Origin: Candidatus Methanophagales archaeon
GTDB taxonomy: Archaea; Halobacteriota; Syntropharchaeia; Alkanophagales; Methanospirareceae
Direction: 5' to 3'
Length of the DNA: 33,798 nucleotides
Assembly (NCBI GenBank): GCA_014859735.1
Contig: JACUTR010000007.1
Span: 1-33,798 of the forward strand
The position numbers and the translations under genes are program-made. How positions within the stretch are numbered: the stretch's first letter is position 1; each line of letters starts with the position of its first letter. The notes beneath the pieces are model-generated. The model had not been told where the DNA came from, made no database searches, and was given only the letters and a program-made list of their open reading frames with translations. Positions 25,418 to 32,454 of this stretch are shown in pieces.

Positions 25418-26149
25418 CTAAATTTCTTGAGGACTTACCGGTACCAATTTAACCTTCTTCGCTTCTTCGATATCGCGCGTATAGAGGTGTAACGAATCAC
25501 TGTAATCGATTATTCTTATTATCCGGCAGTTATTTGGCTTTATTACTTCACGATTGAGCATCTCGATGATGCAGACGATATTCGATTGCCACGCAGTAAA
25601 TAGATCGCGTGATCGCCAGGTAAGATGGACATCCACCTTATGATCAGGTATAGATCGAATTTGTATCCGTTGTAAGCAGGGAGGTGAACTCCGGGTTATA
25701 TCAGAGGGAACATACCAGGTACTTGCCTGTGCTCTATTTGAGGTTATATTCTGGTTAATTTGGTCAGCCAACGCGTTTTTTAATAACGCTATCTGATCAG
25801 AACGGTTAGAACTCGATGTGGGTTGATACTGTGCCAACCGTTCAAAATAGAGATAACTGAACCGCTCAGTTACGGGCTTCGATCTATACTCGTCTAAAAA
25901 CGCTCGGGTGAACTCAGTACAATATTCCTCGATTCGCCTGAATGGATATTGAGGGTGTAATTCTCGTGCTTCGATCTGGTTGATTGCATTACCGGTCATG
26001 CTGATCAGCATGCAGGAATCTTTTATCGGTTTTCGCTCATCACCACCCCCTATAACGAGATCGGCGCCCTTACTCAGTATCGTATGGATTGCTTTAGCCC
26101 ATGCATTATGGAAGTTTCGTTCCTCTATCAGGTGTACAAACAGTTTCAT
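25418..26149 (-). CDS. Thymidylate synthase-fold protein, archaeal and divergent
   Basis: Thymidylate synthase/dCMP hydroxymethylase superfamily. Nucleophile C158 (SSPPCLQRIQIR) is followed by the phosphate motif R179-S180-R181-D182, N190 eight residues after D182 as in E. coli ThyA (D169-N177), and H221-L-Y223 matching H207/Y209. The N-terminus LIEERNFHNAWAKAIHTIL fits archaeal ThyA. The usual LGxPFN around the Asn reads TAWQSN, so cofactor or substrate may differ. dUMP methylation or hydroxymethylation are both possible; 243 residues is slightly long. It sits alone among small genes. Confidence 0.75.
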   Translation of the reverse strand: MKLFVHLIEERNFHNAWAKAIHTILSKGADLVIGGGDERKPIKDSCMLISMTGNAINQIEARELHPQYPFRRIEEYCTEFTRAFLDEYRSKPVTERFSYLYFERLAQYQPTSSSNRSDQIALLKNALADQINQNITSNRAQASTWYVPSDITRSSPPCLQRIQIRSIPDHKVDVHLTWRSRDLFTAWQSNIVCIIEMLNREVIKPNNCRIIRIIDYSDSLHLYTRDIEEAKKVKLVPVSPQEI

Positions 26150-26326
26150 GTGACCAACACTCTTTTTATCTCTCCCTCTTCAATTTAAGGGCCATCTATT
26201 CTATTCTATTCTATTGTTACCGTTGGCATTTGAGCATCCCTCTCTTTTTGAGCCGTTAAAAATAATGGTACCTACCAGATAAAAATCAGTCCAGCGGTAC
26301 CGATATCTTCTTTTATCCGGCTGAGA

Positions 26327-26620
26327 TTAAAGCCGCTCTCTAAGTTCTGAAGTTACTTCCTCTACTTTCCCGTTCACCCAGTATCTCTTTATCGCTTTTC
26401 CTCTTGACTTCGGATGGTCCGATATCTCATACTTACTGCTCACGAAACCATATTCCTCTAATGTACGCAGATGGTACGAAACGTGACGTCTGTCTTCTCC
26501 CAGCGCTTTGCTTAATTCATTGATATACCTCGGCTTCTCAGCAAGCAGCTCCACTATTCTGAACCGTATCGGATGAAAGAGCACGTGGGCGTCCATTACT
26601 AAACTATCTTTGATCTCCAT
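26327..26620 (-). CDS. ArsR-like winged-helix transcriptional regulator
   Basis: 97 residues. HPIRFRIVELLAEKPRYINELSKALGEDRRHVSYHLRTLEEYGFVSSKYE is a classical winged helix-turn-helix with recognition helix RHVSYHLRTLEEYG; the wing follows (AIKRYWVNGK). No metal-binding cysteines, so not a metal sensor of the standard ArsR kind. A TATA box at 26645-26655 places transcription start about 4 nt before the ATG, so the mRNA should be nearly leaderless. Target unknown. Confidence 0.88.
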   Translation of the reverse strand: MEIKDSLVMDAHVLFHPIRFRIVELLAEKPRYINELSKALGEDRRHVSYHLRTLEEYGFVSSKYEISDHPKSRGKAIKRYWVNGKVEEVTSELRERL

Positions 26621-26644
26621 GCCAGCCTTTTCCTTAAGGCGTGT

Positions 26645-26655
26645 GGTATTTAAAA
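26645..26655 (-). promoter_or_regulatory. TATA box for the ArsR-like gene
   Basis: The minus strand reads TTTTAAATACC; a start site 26 nt downstream of its centre is at about 26624, just ahead of the ATG at 26620. Confidence 0.5.
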
Positions 26656-26911
26656 GGTATCAAAATATTTATCCCATACAGGAAAAAGTATCCAAATTCC
26701 ATGCTGCTTTTGGTTAAGCAAGTCAAACTTATCTTTCTAAATCCGATGAAGTCAGGCTTTTTTTCAAACAATAACGAGGTCATGGAACGAGTAAAGGATG
26801 TCACGGTAAAGCTCGCAGCGATTTTGTAATTTCAATATGAGTGATACTAAAATTCTCTTAGCCGCCGTCACCACTTCTAAAAAATTGAGGTATACTTTAG
26901 AGTAATGTCGT

Positions 26912-26924
26912 GAAAGTATAAAAA
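26912..26924 (+). promoter_or_regulatory. BRE/TATA promoter of the RHH gene
   Basis: GAAAG followed by TATAAAAA makes a good BRE plus TATA pair. Start of transcription at about 26946 leaves a leader under 10 nt before ATG 26954. Confidence 0.6.
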
Positions 26925-26953
26925 GGATAAGGCTCTATTAGGCTACATACCCT

Positions 26954-27151
26954 ATGAGGCAGAAGAAACCGCACGAGCGGAAGGAGCATATCACGATATG
27001 GATAGAGAAAGCGGATTTGGATTATCTGGATGCGCTCATTGAGCGAGGGGTATTTGAAAATAGGAGTCAAGCGATAAGGCATGCGGTCAGGTCTTTTATA
27101 AAAATGGACAAAGGGTTGGTGAAATTCATAGATAGCGCCATCTCGGAATGA
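26954..27151 (+). CDS. Ribbon-helix-helix (CopG-like) DNA-binding protein
   Basis: 65 residues with strand HITIWIEKADLDYLDALIERGVFENRSQAIRHAVRSFI, the typical RHH pattern: a beta strand, helix one, then the NRSQAIRHAVR second helix. A basic N-terminus (RQKKPHERKEH) may touch DNA. No toxin gene follows; the next gene is convergent, so this is more likely a stand-alone regulator than an antitoxin. It has its own strong promoter. Confidence 0.88.
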   Translation: MRQKKPHERKEHITIWIEKADLDYLDALIERGVFENRSQAIRHAVRSFIKMDKGLVKFIDSAISE

Positions 27152-27168
27152 ACGTTACATCGAATTAT

Positions 27169-27663
27169 TTAGGTATACGGGAAAATTACATACGCCATAA
27201 AGAGTGCGCTCAGTATGGCTAAGACGATATAGATCCAGTAAATGATAGTCCGTATTCTGAATCGCTTTAAATTCATAATTCGTTTATTCACATAGTCCTG
27301 GGCTGAAGAGAATCGATCGCAGAGTAAATCATCAATTCCAAAAGTCTTTAATTCCTTCTTGTTAAGCGCACTCTGAACATCAAGTTTGTTACGAATGACC
27401 GAGATCGCATAAGTTGCTTGTAAAAAATAGCGGCTCCCTCTATATAAGACCATTATTCCAAATATGCTGAAGAGTAACGCTAAGAAGGGGAAGGTTACGA
27501 TGAGGATTTTTGGTGCTTTTGATCCTATGAGTATCACACTTAATCCTAAGAGGGCGGTAATTAAAGCTGAGAAGAAATGTACACTCCGCCAAATCGAGGT
27601 ATGGTATTCGTTCGCTAAGGATCTCTGCTCGGCAAGTAATGCTCGTAAATCATCTTCTTTCAT
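27169..27663 (-). CDS. Three-TM membrane protein, unknown function
   Basis: 164 residues. A polar N-terminus (LLAEQRSLANEYHTSIWRS) leads into two helices (about 28-47 and 52-75), a cytoplasmic amphipathic middle (80-135), and a third helix at about 140-162. The architecture loosely recalls 2TM effector-type (SLATT-like) proteins but I cannot assign the family. It is convergent with the RHH gene and ends 17 nt from it. No associated nucleotidyltransferase or nuclease gene is present to support a defence role. Confidence 0.65.
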   Translation of the reverse strand: MKEDDLRALLAEQRSLANEYHTSIWRSVHFFSALITALLGLSVILIGSKAPKILIVTFPFLALLFSIFGIMVLYRGSRYFLQATYAISVIRNKLDVQSALNKKELKTFGIDDLLCDRFSSAQDYVNKRIMNLKRFRIRTIIYWIYIVLAILSALFMAYVIFPYT

Positions 27664-27789
27664 CTTCTCTCTCTCCTTCGGTCGTTACCACCCCGGGTCA
27701 CTTACCCCAAGCGTTTAGTAGTGAAGAGGGCATATATAAAGCAATCGAATATCGCAGCCCGATTTGTGCGAAATAAATGTTTATCGCAC

Positions 27790-28038
27790 TTAACGTGTTT
27801 CGATATCCTTTATCTTATCCCAGTCAGACTTTACGAGCACTGCAAGAGGTGGATATATCGTTGTTAACGTTTCATACATCCGGTGTGCAAATTTTACCCT
27901 CTTCTTCACCTGTGCGTCTATTACTCCCTCTTCCTCTTGAGACCATAGTACGAAACGGACTGCGGACCAAACGCAGGATTGCAGCAGGTATAACGCCTCT
28001 TCCGCTGTCAATTCTATATCCAACTTTATTTCTGTCAC
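27790..28038 (-). CDS. Small hypothetical protein
   Basis: 82 residues, GTG start (28036-28038). It contains LTAEEALYLLQS, which resembles LTLGEALYLLTN of the EGYFDA protein at 24813, but the rest differs. It is mostly helical in appearance, with hydrophobic face residues (SAVRFVLW) and a C-terminal charged stretch. No known family recognised. Confidence 0.5.
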   Translation of the reverse strand: MTEIKLDIELTAEEALYLLQSCVWSAVRFVLWSQEEEGVIDAQVKKRVKFAHRMYETLTTIYPPLAVLVKSDWDKIKDIETR

Positions 28039-28215
28039 GTTTCCAAACCCCCTTTATCCGTTTTATTATGGTGTTCTTTTTTAAAAGAATATAAGGTTGA
28101 CGAGACGTTCCCGTATTCGGACAACCGGCTTCGGGTTTCAGGTTCAGCGATTTTGACCTGGCACCCACCTCAACACTAGGTTCATATATGCAAATAATCT
28201 TAGATAAAAGAATGG

Positions 28216-29148
28216 GTGTGGATTGTGGAATTTGATACAATCTTTAAAATAGTCAAGCTCGGGCGGTTACACATGCTTACGATTGGACTTTTATTGTTTG
28301 TTATGGGTGCGTTATTTGCGGTTTTATCAGGTGCTGCGTTTCTTCTTAACAGATTTATCGTGGGTTACGCTATTCTACTTTCGGCACACCTCTCCGTGCA
28401 TTATAGTAATGATTACTTCGATACCGATGCGGATCGCTATAGTAAAACGACCCTCTTCACCGGTGGAACGAGGGTTCTCTTGGAGAATCCCGAGTTATGC
28501 AGATTCTCAAAATGGTTTGCGCTATTTTTGATGGGCGTATCCCTGATTCTTGCTCTTCTTTTTAGTATTCTCTTCTCGTTTTCGGTCTTGTTCCTGCTGT
28601 TTGTCCTCATTGGCAACCTGGTGGGGTGGTATTATGCTGCCCCGCCTGTTAGATTGGCTTATCGCGGACTCGGCGAAATCGCAACGATGGTAATATTTGG
28701 GCTGATGGTGCCTGGACTGGGCTATCTCGTTTTAATGGAGAGATTTACTCGTGGCTTCCTGATTTTTGTTTTTCCGTTCATGCTTTATGGTCTGGCGCTT
28801 ATAATTGCGGTTCAAATCCCGGACATGGAAAGTGACCACCTGGGCAACAAAAATACCGTAATCGTGCGCAAGGGACGTCGTTTTGGTTTTCTCGTAATCG
28901 GGTTTTTGCTCTCCCTGGCAACGCTCTCTTTTCTTCTCACCTCGCTCATAAATTGGTTACCGGCCGTCATTGATCTTCGGGTGATCGCACTCCTCTCATT
29001 ACTACCGCTCAGCCTCGGCATTCAGGGTTTGTTAACACAACCTACTGAGAGAGCTCCAGCTACAAAATTGGTTACGAGTGCTCTTTCATCCACTCTTCTC
29101 TTCATCTTTATGATTAATTGCTATTTTCTCCTTTTAGTGAATTACTAA
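28216..29148 (+). CDS. UbiA-family prenyltransferase (MenA-like)
   Basis: Integral membrane enzyme of about eight to nine helices. The first Asp-rich motif NDYFDTDADRYSK (about 65-77) and the second IPDMESDHLGNK (about 201-212) bind the prenyl diphosphate-Mg complex. The stretch LFTGGTRVL after the first motif resembles MenA-like enzymes more than digeranylgeranylglyceryl phosphate synthase, so a quinone or a related prenylated compound is possible. The frame opens at GTG 28216; GTG 28225 is an alternative. A TATA-like ATATATG lies about 30 nt upstream. Confidence 0.85.
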   Translation: MWIVEFDTIFKIVKLGRLHMLTIGLLLFVMGALFAVLSGAAFLLNRFIVGYAILLSAHLSVHYSNDYFDTDADRYSKTTLFTGGTRVLLENPELCRFSKWFALFLMGVSLILALLFSILFSFSVLFLLFVLIGNLVGWYYAAPPVRLAYRGLGEIATMVIFGLMVPGLGYLVLMERFTRGFLIFVFPFMLYGLALIIAVQIPDMESDHLGNKNTVIVRKGRRFGFLVIGFLLSLATLSFLLTSLINWLPAVIDLRVIALLSLLPLSLGIQGLLTQPTERAPATKLVTSALSSTLLFIFMINCYFLLLVNY

Positions 29149-29161
29149 GACCACAACAAAT

Positions 29162-29324
29162 TTAGAACTCATCAAGATACTTTTTCCAGTAGATCACTGC
29201 TTCCCTATCCGCATCAAAGTACCCTTCGTTCTCCTCGTTGCTCAAGAGTTCGATGGCTTCAGTATTGGTAATTTTTTCGTAGGGTATGATAACTATAGCT
29301 TGTATTTCTCCTCTTTTCTACCAT
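29162..29324 (-). pseudogene. EGYFDA mini-protein, copy 2, frameshifted
   Basis: From ATG 29324 the minus strand reads MVEKR. A one-base shift in the run GAAAAGAGGAGAA then opens RGEIQAIVIIPYEKITNTEA ... NEGYFDADREAV and a C-terminus WKKYLDEF followed by TAA. The span is 163 nt, one more than a multiple of three, as expected for a single inserted base. In the downstream frame a TAG lies right before the coding stretch and there is no start. It aligns with the intact copy at 24813. Decay or a sequencing error are both possible. Confidence 0.6.
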
Positions 29325-29438
29325 TATCGTATTACACGGGTCCTAACCCCGTTTTATGGTACCATAAATCCCCAATCCTTTTTTATACCCCTCCAACTTG
29401 CCAATCCACGTGTATTTCGTATCCGCCTCGTGTTCATC

Positions 29439-29864
29439 TCATCCATCATCAATATTGAGCAACACGCGGAAGACAGAGGATTGATTACCGCCGTTCATCG
29501 TTAGCGAGCCCTCGCCTATCTTGACACCATCATGGTTCCTCGTGATTACCGAGATATTACCCACCTTCACCGAATCCGAGAGTTTAATAATATCAGCAGT
29601 GTAGTTACGAGTCTCTCCGTTTTCATACATGGCGATAATGCCAGCAAGTTTGTAATCGTTTTCGCCAAGCCGCAGAGACCCATGATACAAGCGATCCCCT
29701 TCCTGCTCTCTGATTCTCTCTCTTATCTCCGTTGTGCTGAAGTTCGCTCCGAGAAGACCTCGGCCGTAGAGTGGCTGAGAGTTTCCTACCATAACGATGT
29801 GTATCCGAAGCACATGGAACTTACTACCGTTCAAGGCGAAGCCATACGCTTTATGAATAATCAT
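29439..29864 (-). CDS. Hypothetical protein, possibly missing its N-terminus
   Basis: 141 residues, not recognised. The body is beta-rich (LYHGSLRLGENDYKLAGIIAMYENGETRNYTADIIKL ... VGNISVITRNHDGVKIGEGSLTM), like a small extracytoplasmic domain, yet no signal peptide precedes it and there is an in-frame stop four codons before the ATG. It could therefore be the remaining part of a secreted protein. No metal or active-site motif seen. Confidence 0.45.
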   Translation of the reverse strand: MIIHKAYGFALNGSKFHVLRIHIVMVGNSQPLYGRGLLGANFSTTEIRERIREQEGDRLYHGSLRLGENDYKLAGIIAMYENGETRNYTADIIKLSDSVKVGNISVITRNHDGVKIGEGSLTMNGGNQSSVFRVLLNIDDG

Positions 29865-30279
29865 TTGTTCCCTCTACACCCCGCTTCATCGTGGTACTTT
29901 TATTTTGTAGCGAGTATTATAGAAGCGGTTGAGCCTTTAAAAGCTTTTTCATAGCTTTAAATTTAATTTAAATTGATAATAAAGCACCAAATCTCAAAAT
30001 ATTTACTCATAATACTTTTTAACGATCTCTCCTCGTATTGAAATTTTTGTTTACCGTATATAAAACTATAATAAAAGAAATAGAAAAAAATTTTGTGCTC
30101 ACCGCGTCCTTCAGAGCTGCATCGGGTTTTCGGGCTCGGCGGTTTTTTAGAGCTCGCACCGAGAAGCACGATTTTTACGCCTCTTATCTTTTTATCCGCG
30201 GTGGTACGATCCGGGAGAAGTCCTCCCACCAGCAGATTTAATAGAAGATATAACCAATTTCTTTTTGGTGAGGTGAAAC
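29865..30279. other. Intergenic region holding a GC-rich structured island
   Basis: The first half (29,935-30,090) is very AT-rich. From about 30,095 to 30,230 it becomes GC-rich, with inverted repeats (see the ncRNA entry) and a second hairpin GGGAG-AAGTC-CTCCC within 30,213-30,227 in the ldh leader. A 109-codon minus-strand frame across this region is compositionally unlike a protein and was not called. Confidence 0.55.
30095..30175 (-). ncRNA. Candidate structured small RNA
   Basis: On the minus strand an outer stem pairs GTGCT (30165-30169) with AGCAC (30095-30099) and encloses a CTCGG/CCGAG stem (159-163 with 135-139). A run AAAATTTTTTT follows at about 30084-30094, like an archaeal U-tract terminator. 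An AT-rich GATAAAAAGATAAG about 26 nt upstream of the 5' end could be a promoter. It fits no tRNA, SRP RNA, RNase P or C/D box pattern that I can see. The alternative is a plus-strand leader structure for ldh. Confidence 0.35.
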
Positions 30280-31230
30280 ATGCCTGTCTCACGATCGAAA
30301 GTCGCGATAATAGGTACCGGAAATGTTGGCAGCACGTTTGCTTTTGCCTTAATGATAAGCGGGTTAGCCCGTGAGATCGTGCTTATTGGGAGAGATAAGA
30401 AACGAGCGGAAGGTGAATGCATGGATCTCAACCACGGCGCCAGTTTTGTTCCGCCGGTAACTATTTATGCTGCGGGATATGAGGGGTGCGCAGGTGCTGA
30501 TGTCGTGGTTATAACCGCAGGTGCCAGGCAACAACCAGGTGAATCACGGCTCGACTTAGCGCAACGAAACGCTGACATTTTTAAGGACATTATACCTCGA
30601 ATAGCCGAGCATGCGGAGAATGCGATCTTATTGGTTGTTTCAAATCCCATGGATGTTCTCACGTATCTCACGATAAAACTATCAGGGTTCTCACCCCAAA
30701 GCGTTATTGGCTCCGGAACGGTTTTGGATAGTTCACGGTTTCGATTTCTTATAAGCCAGCAGTGTCAGGTAGACCCGCGGAATGTTCATGCGTATATCAT
30801 CGGTGAGCATGGGGATACCGAACTCCCGGTGTTGAGTCATGCGAATATAGGCGGCATGTTATTCCCCCAGTACTGCGCTCGCTGTAACCGGCGTTGTGAT
30901 TATAAAGAGGAATTTGGGAGGATCTTTGAAGAGGTGAAGAATGCGGCGTATCAGGTTATCGAAGCAAAAGGGGCCACGTATTATGGTATAAGCGTGGCAT
31001 TGATACGGATTGTTGCCGCGATCTTACGGGACGAGAATTCGGTACTGCCGATTTCTACGCTGCTACATGATTATTATGGAATCGAGGATGTATGTTTGGG
31101 TATACCCGCGGTGGTGAATAGAAGTGGTGTAGAAAGGGTCTTACTGCTTGAGCTTTCTCCTACCGAACAAGAGCTGCTGAGACATTCTGCACGGACCTTA
31201 AAGGAGGTTATTAGAGGTATCAACTTGTAA
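30280..31230 (+). CDS. ldh: L-lactate dehydrogenase, bacterial allosteric type
   Basis: Interconverts pyruvate and lactate. It has GTGNVG (12-17), the substrate loop GARQQPGESR in which Q84 matches lactate-specifying Q102, SNPMDVLTY, D150, R153 and catalytic H177 (IGEHGDTELPV). R155 and H170 match the fructose-1,6-bisphosphate site (R173/H188) of Bacillus LDH; the spacing from D150 is identical. The cofactor strand ends LIGRDKK, with Gly-Arg in place of the usual Asp, which suggests NADP(H). A cysteine cluster C199, C202, C206 sits in a variable loop. A strong ribosome binding site (GGTGAGGTGA) precedes the ATG. Very likely gained from bacteria. Confidence 0.93.
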   Translation: MPVSRSKVAIIGTGNVGSTFAFALMISGLAREIVLIGRDKKRAEGECMDLNHGASFVPPVTIYAAGYEGCAGADVVVITAGARQQPGESRLDLAQRNADIFKDIIPRIAEHAENAILLVVSNPMDVLTYLTIKLSGFSPQSVIGSGTVLDSSRFRFLISQQCQVDPRNVHAYIIGEHGDTELPVLSHANIGGMLFPQYCARCNRRCDYKEEFGRIFEEVKNAAYQVIEAKGATYYGISVALIRIVAAILRDENSVLPISTLLHDYYGIEDVCLGIPAVVNRSGVERVLLLELSPTEQELLRHSARTLKEVIRGINL

Positions 31231-31442
31231 GCTCGCTTTGAACTATTTATCCGATTAAACGAAGCATTGGTGAGCGAAACGTACTCCAAACATGCTGTTG
31301 CCTCTTCACCATACGCTCCCGAGGAAGAATACTAGTGCAACGATCGTCTTATCTTTATAAGGGGTCATATCTTTATTGGTACACTCAATCTTCTCGCGCC
31401 CGTCACGAGCGTTAATCCTGCCATAATAGCAAGCATCACCTT

Positions 31443-31853
31443 TCAGATGTCGGATTTCATGCAAACGAATGTAACAGAATTGTTTTTCTCTTCAATCAGA
31501 GCTCGTTCGTTAATCAAGCGTTTAATCTCACGACTCCCCACGTTTTTCAAAGCATCACCGGTGCTGGTTCGTACCTTCTCTTCATTGGCGTTTAGATACT
31601 TAGAGATCGGAATTATGACTCCCTGGTCCATTAACTCTCCTAACAGAAAGATAATCCACGCCTTGGCTTCTGGGTCTGCGGTATCCAAAGCGTCGATCAA
31701 AGGCTCAACAGCTATTTCCCCAAGCTGCAATATTTTCTCAATCGCTCTCGACTTGTCAGGATGAATCAATTCAAACTCCCGTTCTTTTAGACCCAAGTCC
31801 CGAATTAAAATTCCAAACTCTTCTGATGTAGGATTTTTATGCGAGCGACCCAT
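31443..31853 (-). CDS. HEAT-repeat protein
   Basis: 136 residues from ATG 31853, chosen because GGAGGAGGAATC stands directly before it; the longer frame to 31901 lacks such a site. About three helical repeats are visible: AIEKILQLGEIAVEPLIDAL, AKAWIIFLLGELM and VRTSTGDALKNVGSREIKRLI, typical of HEAT/PBS-lyase-like scaffolds that bind proteins. Partner unknown. Convergent with ldh across a 212-nt spacer. Confidence 0.75.
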   Translation of the reverse strand: MGRSHKNPTSEEFGILIRDLGLKEREFELIHPDKSRAIEKILQLGEIAVEPLIDALDTADPEAKAWIIFLLGELMDQGVIIPISKYLNANEEKVRTSTGDALKNVGSREIKRLINERALIEEKNNSVTFVCMKSDI

Positions 31854-32047
31854 GATTCCTCCTCCTCGTTGTGTGTGTGCCGCCGAGAGGCACCCCCTCA
31901 TCTGAAGATAGTATCAACGAACGCGGCTTATATAGTGACCGAATCGAAATTTTGCTCGAGTTAAGCAACTATCTCTTCCATTCGAAGTCCTTTTTATCGT
32001 TTAACCTACCCGATTTAACTAACCCTTTTCTCACCGTTTCTTTCATA

Positions 32048-32257
32048 TCAGCTTCGGGGTTCAGTTTTTTTTACTGCCAGTTCGATCCCCAGCACAAAAA
32101 TAGCCTGCTTGTGCTCTTCTTTACTGCGGTGTATCTGGAAGGGGCTGATTTCCAACTCTCGGTACCGCTTGAAATCGCTGTTTAAGCCATTCGCTTCAAA
32201 ATACTTCATCACCTGAGCCAGGAAGAGATGAATGTGTAGTAACTCTTCTTTTTTCAT
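32048..32257 (-). CDS. UPF0058 family protein
   Basis: 69 residues from ATG 32257. KKEELLHIHLFLAQVMKYFE ... YRELEISPFQIHRSKEEHKQAIFVLGIELA matches the archaeal UPF0058 family, which is helical and has conserved His residues (H17 area, H-R-S-K-x-E-H) that might bind metal. The longer frame to 32419 adds 54 residues unlike the family and is rejected. Function unknown. Confidence 0.85.
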   Translation of the reverse strand: MKKEELLHIHLFLAQVMKYFEANGLNSDFKRYRELEISPFQIHRSKEEHKQAIFVLGIELAVKKTEPRS

Positions 32258-32454
32258 TGCACCCAATTTCTGAGGGTAACAATTGGCCCGGTATATGACT
32301 TTCGGGCAGTTGAAGGAAAGTTTATAACCATGAAAGAAAACCAAAGAACCTTGAATCTTTTGTGCGAAACATGCTAAAGAAATTTTTGAGCTCACAACGA
32401 TCCCCGAGGGGAACAGCACAGAGCCTTGCAGGATACCTTCAACCCCTTTATTCG

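Larger units (their letters stand above)
26621..26953. other. Intergenic region with two promoters and no convincing gene
   Basis: The 333-nt AT-rich spacer separates the divergent ArsR-like and RHH genes. It holds the TATA boxes at 26645-26655 (-) and 26917-26924 (+). A 62-codon plus-strand frame beginning with GTG at 26641 has no ribosome binding site and no recognisable product. Either regulator could act here on itself or its neighbour; no clear operator repeat was seen. Confidence 0.5.

Noticed and set aside
26200-26216. TATTC microsatellite in the spacer after the thymidylate-synthase-like gene
   Set aside because: Simple sequence with no associated structure.
26641-26829. 62-codon plus-strand frame in the ArsR/RHH spacer
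   Set aside because: GTG start inside a promoter element, no ribosome binding site, no recognisable product.
29963-30292. 109-codon minus-strand frame
   Set aside because: It runs through AT-rich spacer and the structured island, overlaps the ldh start, and its composition (runs of Phe/Tyr/Lys) is not protein-like.
30280-31230. Malate dehydrogenase as an alternative for ldh
   Set aside because: The substrate loop has Gln (GARQQPGESR) where malate enzymes have Arg, and the allosteric residues match LDH.
31380-31442. Short frame after the HEAT gene (22 codons, hydrophobic start)
   Set aside because: Too short, lies directly after the HEAT stop, no ribosome binding site or conserved pattern.
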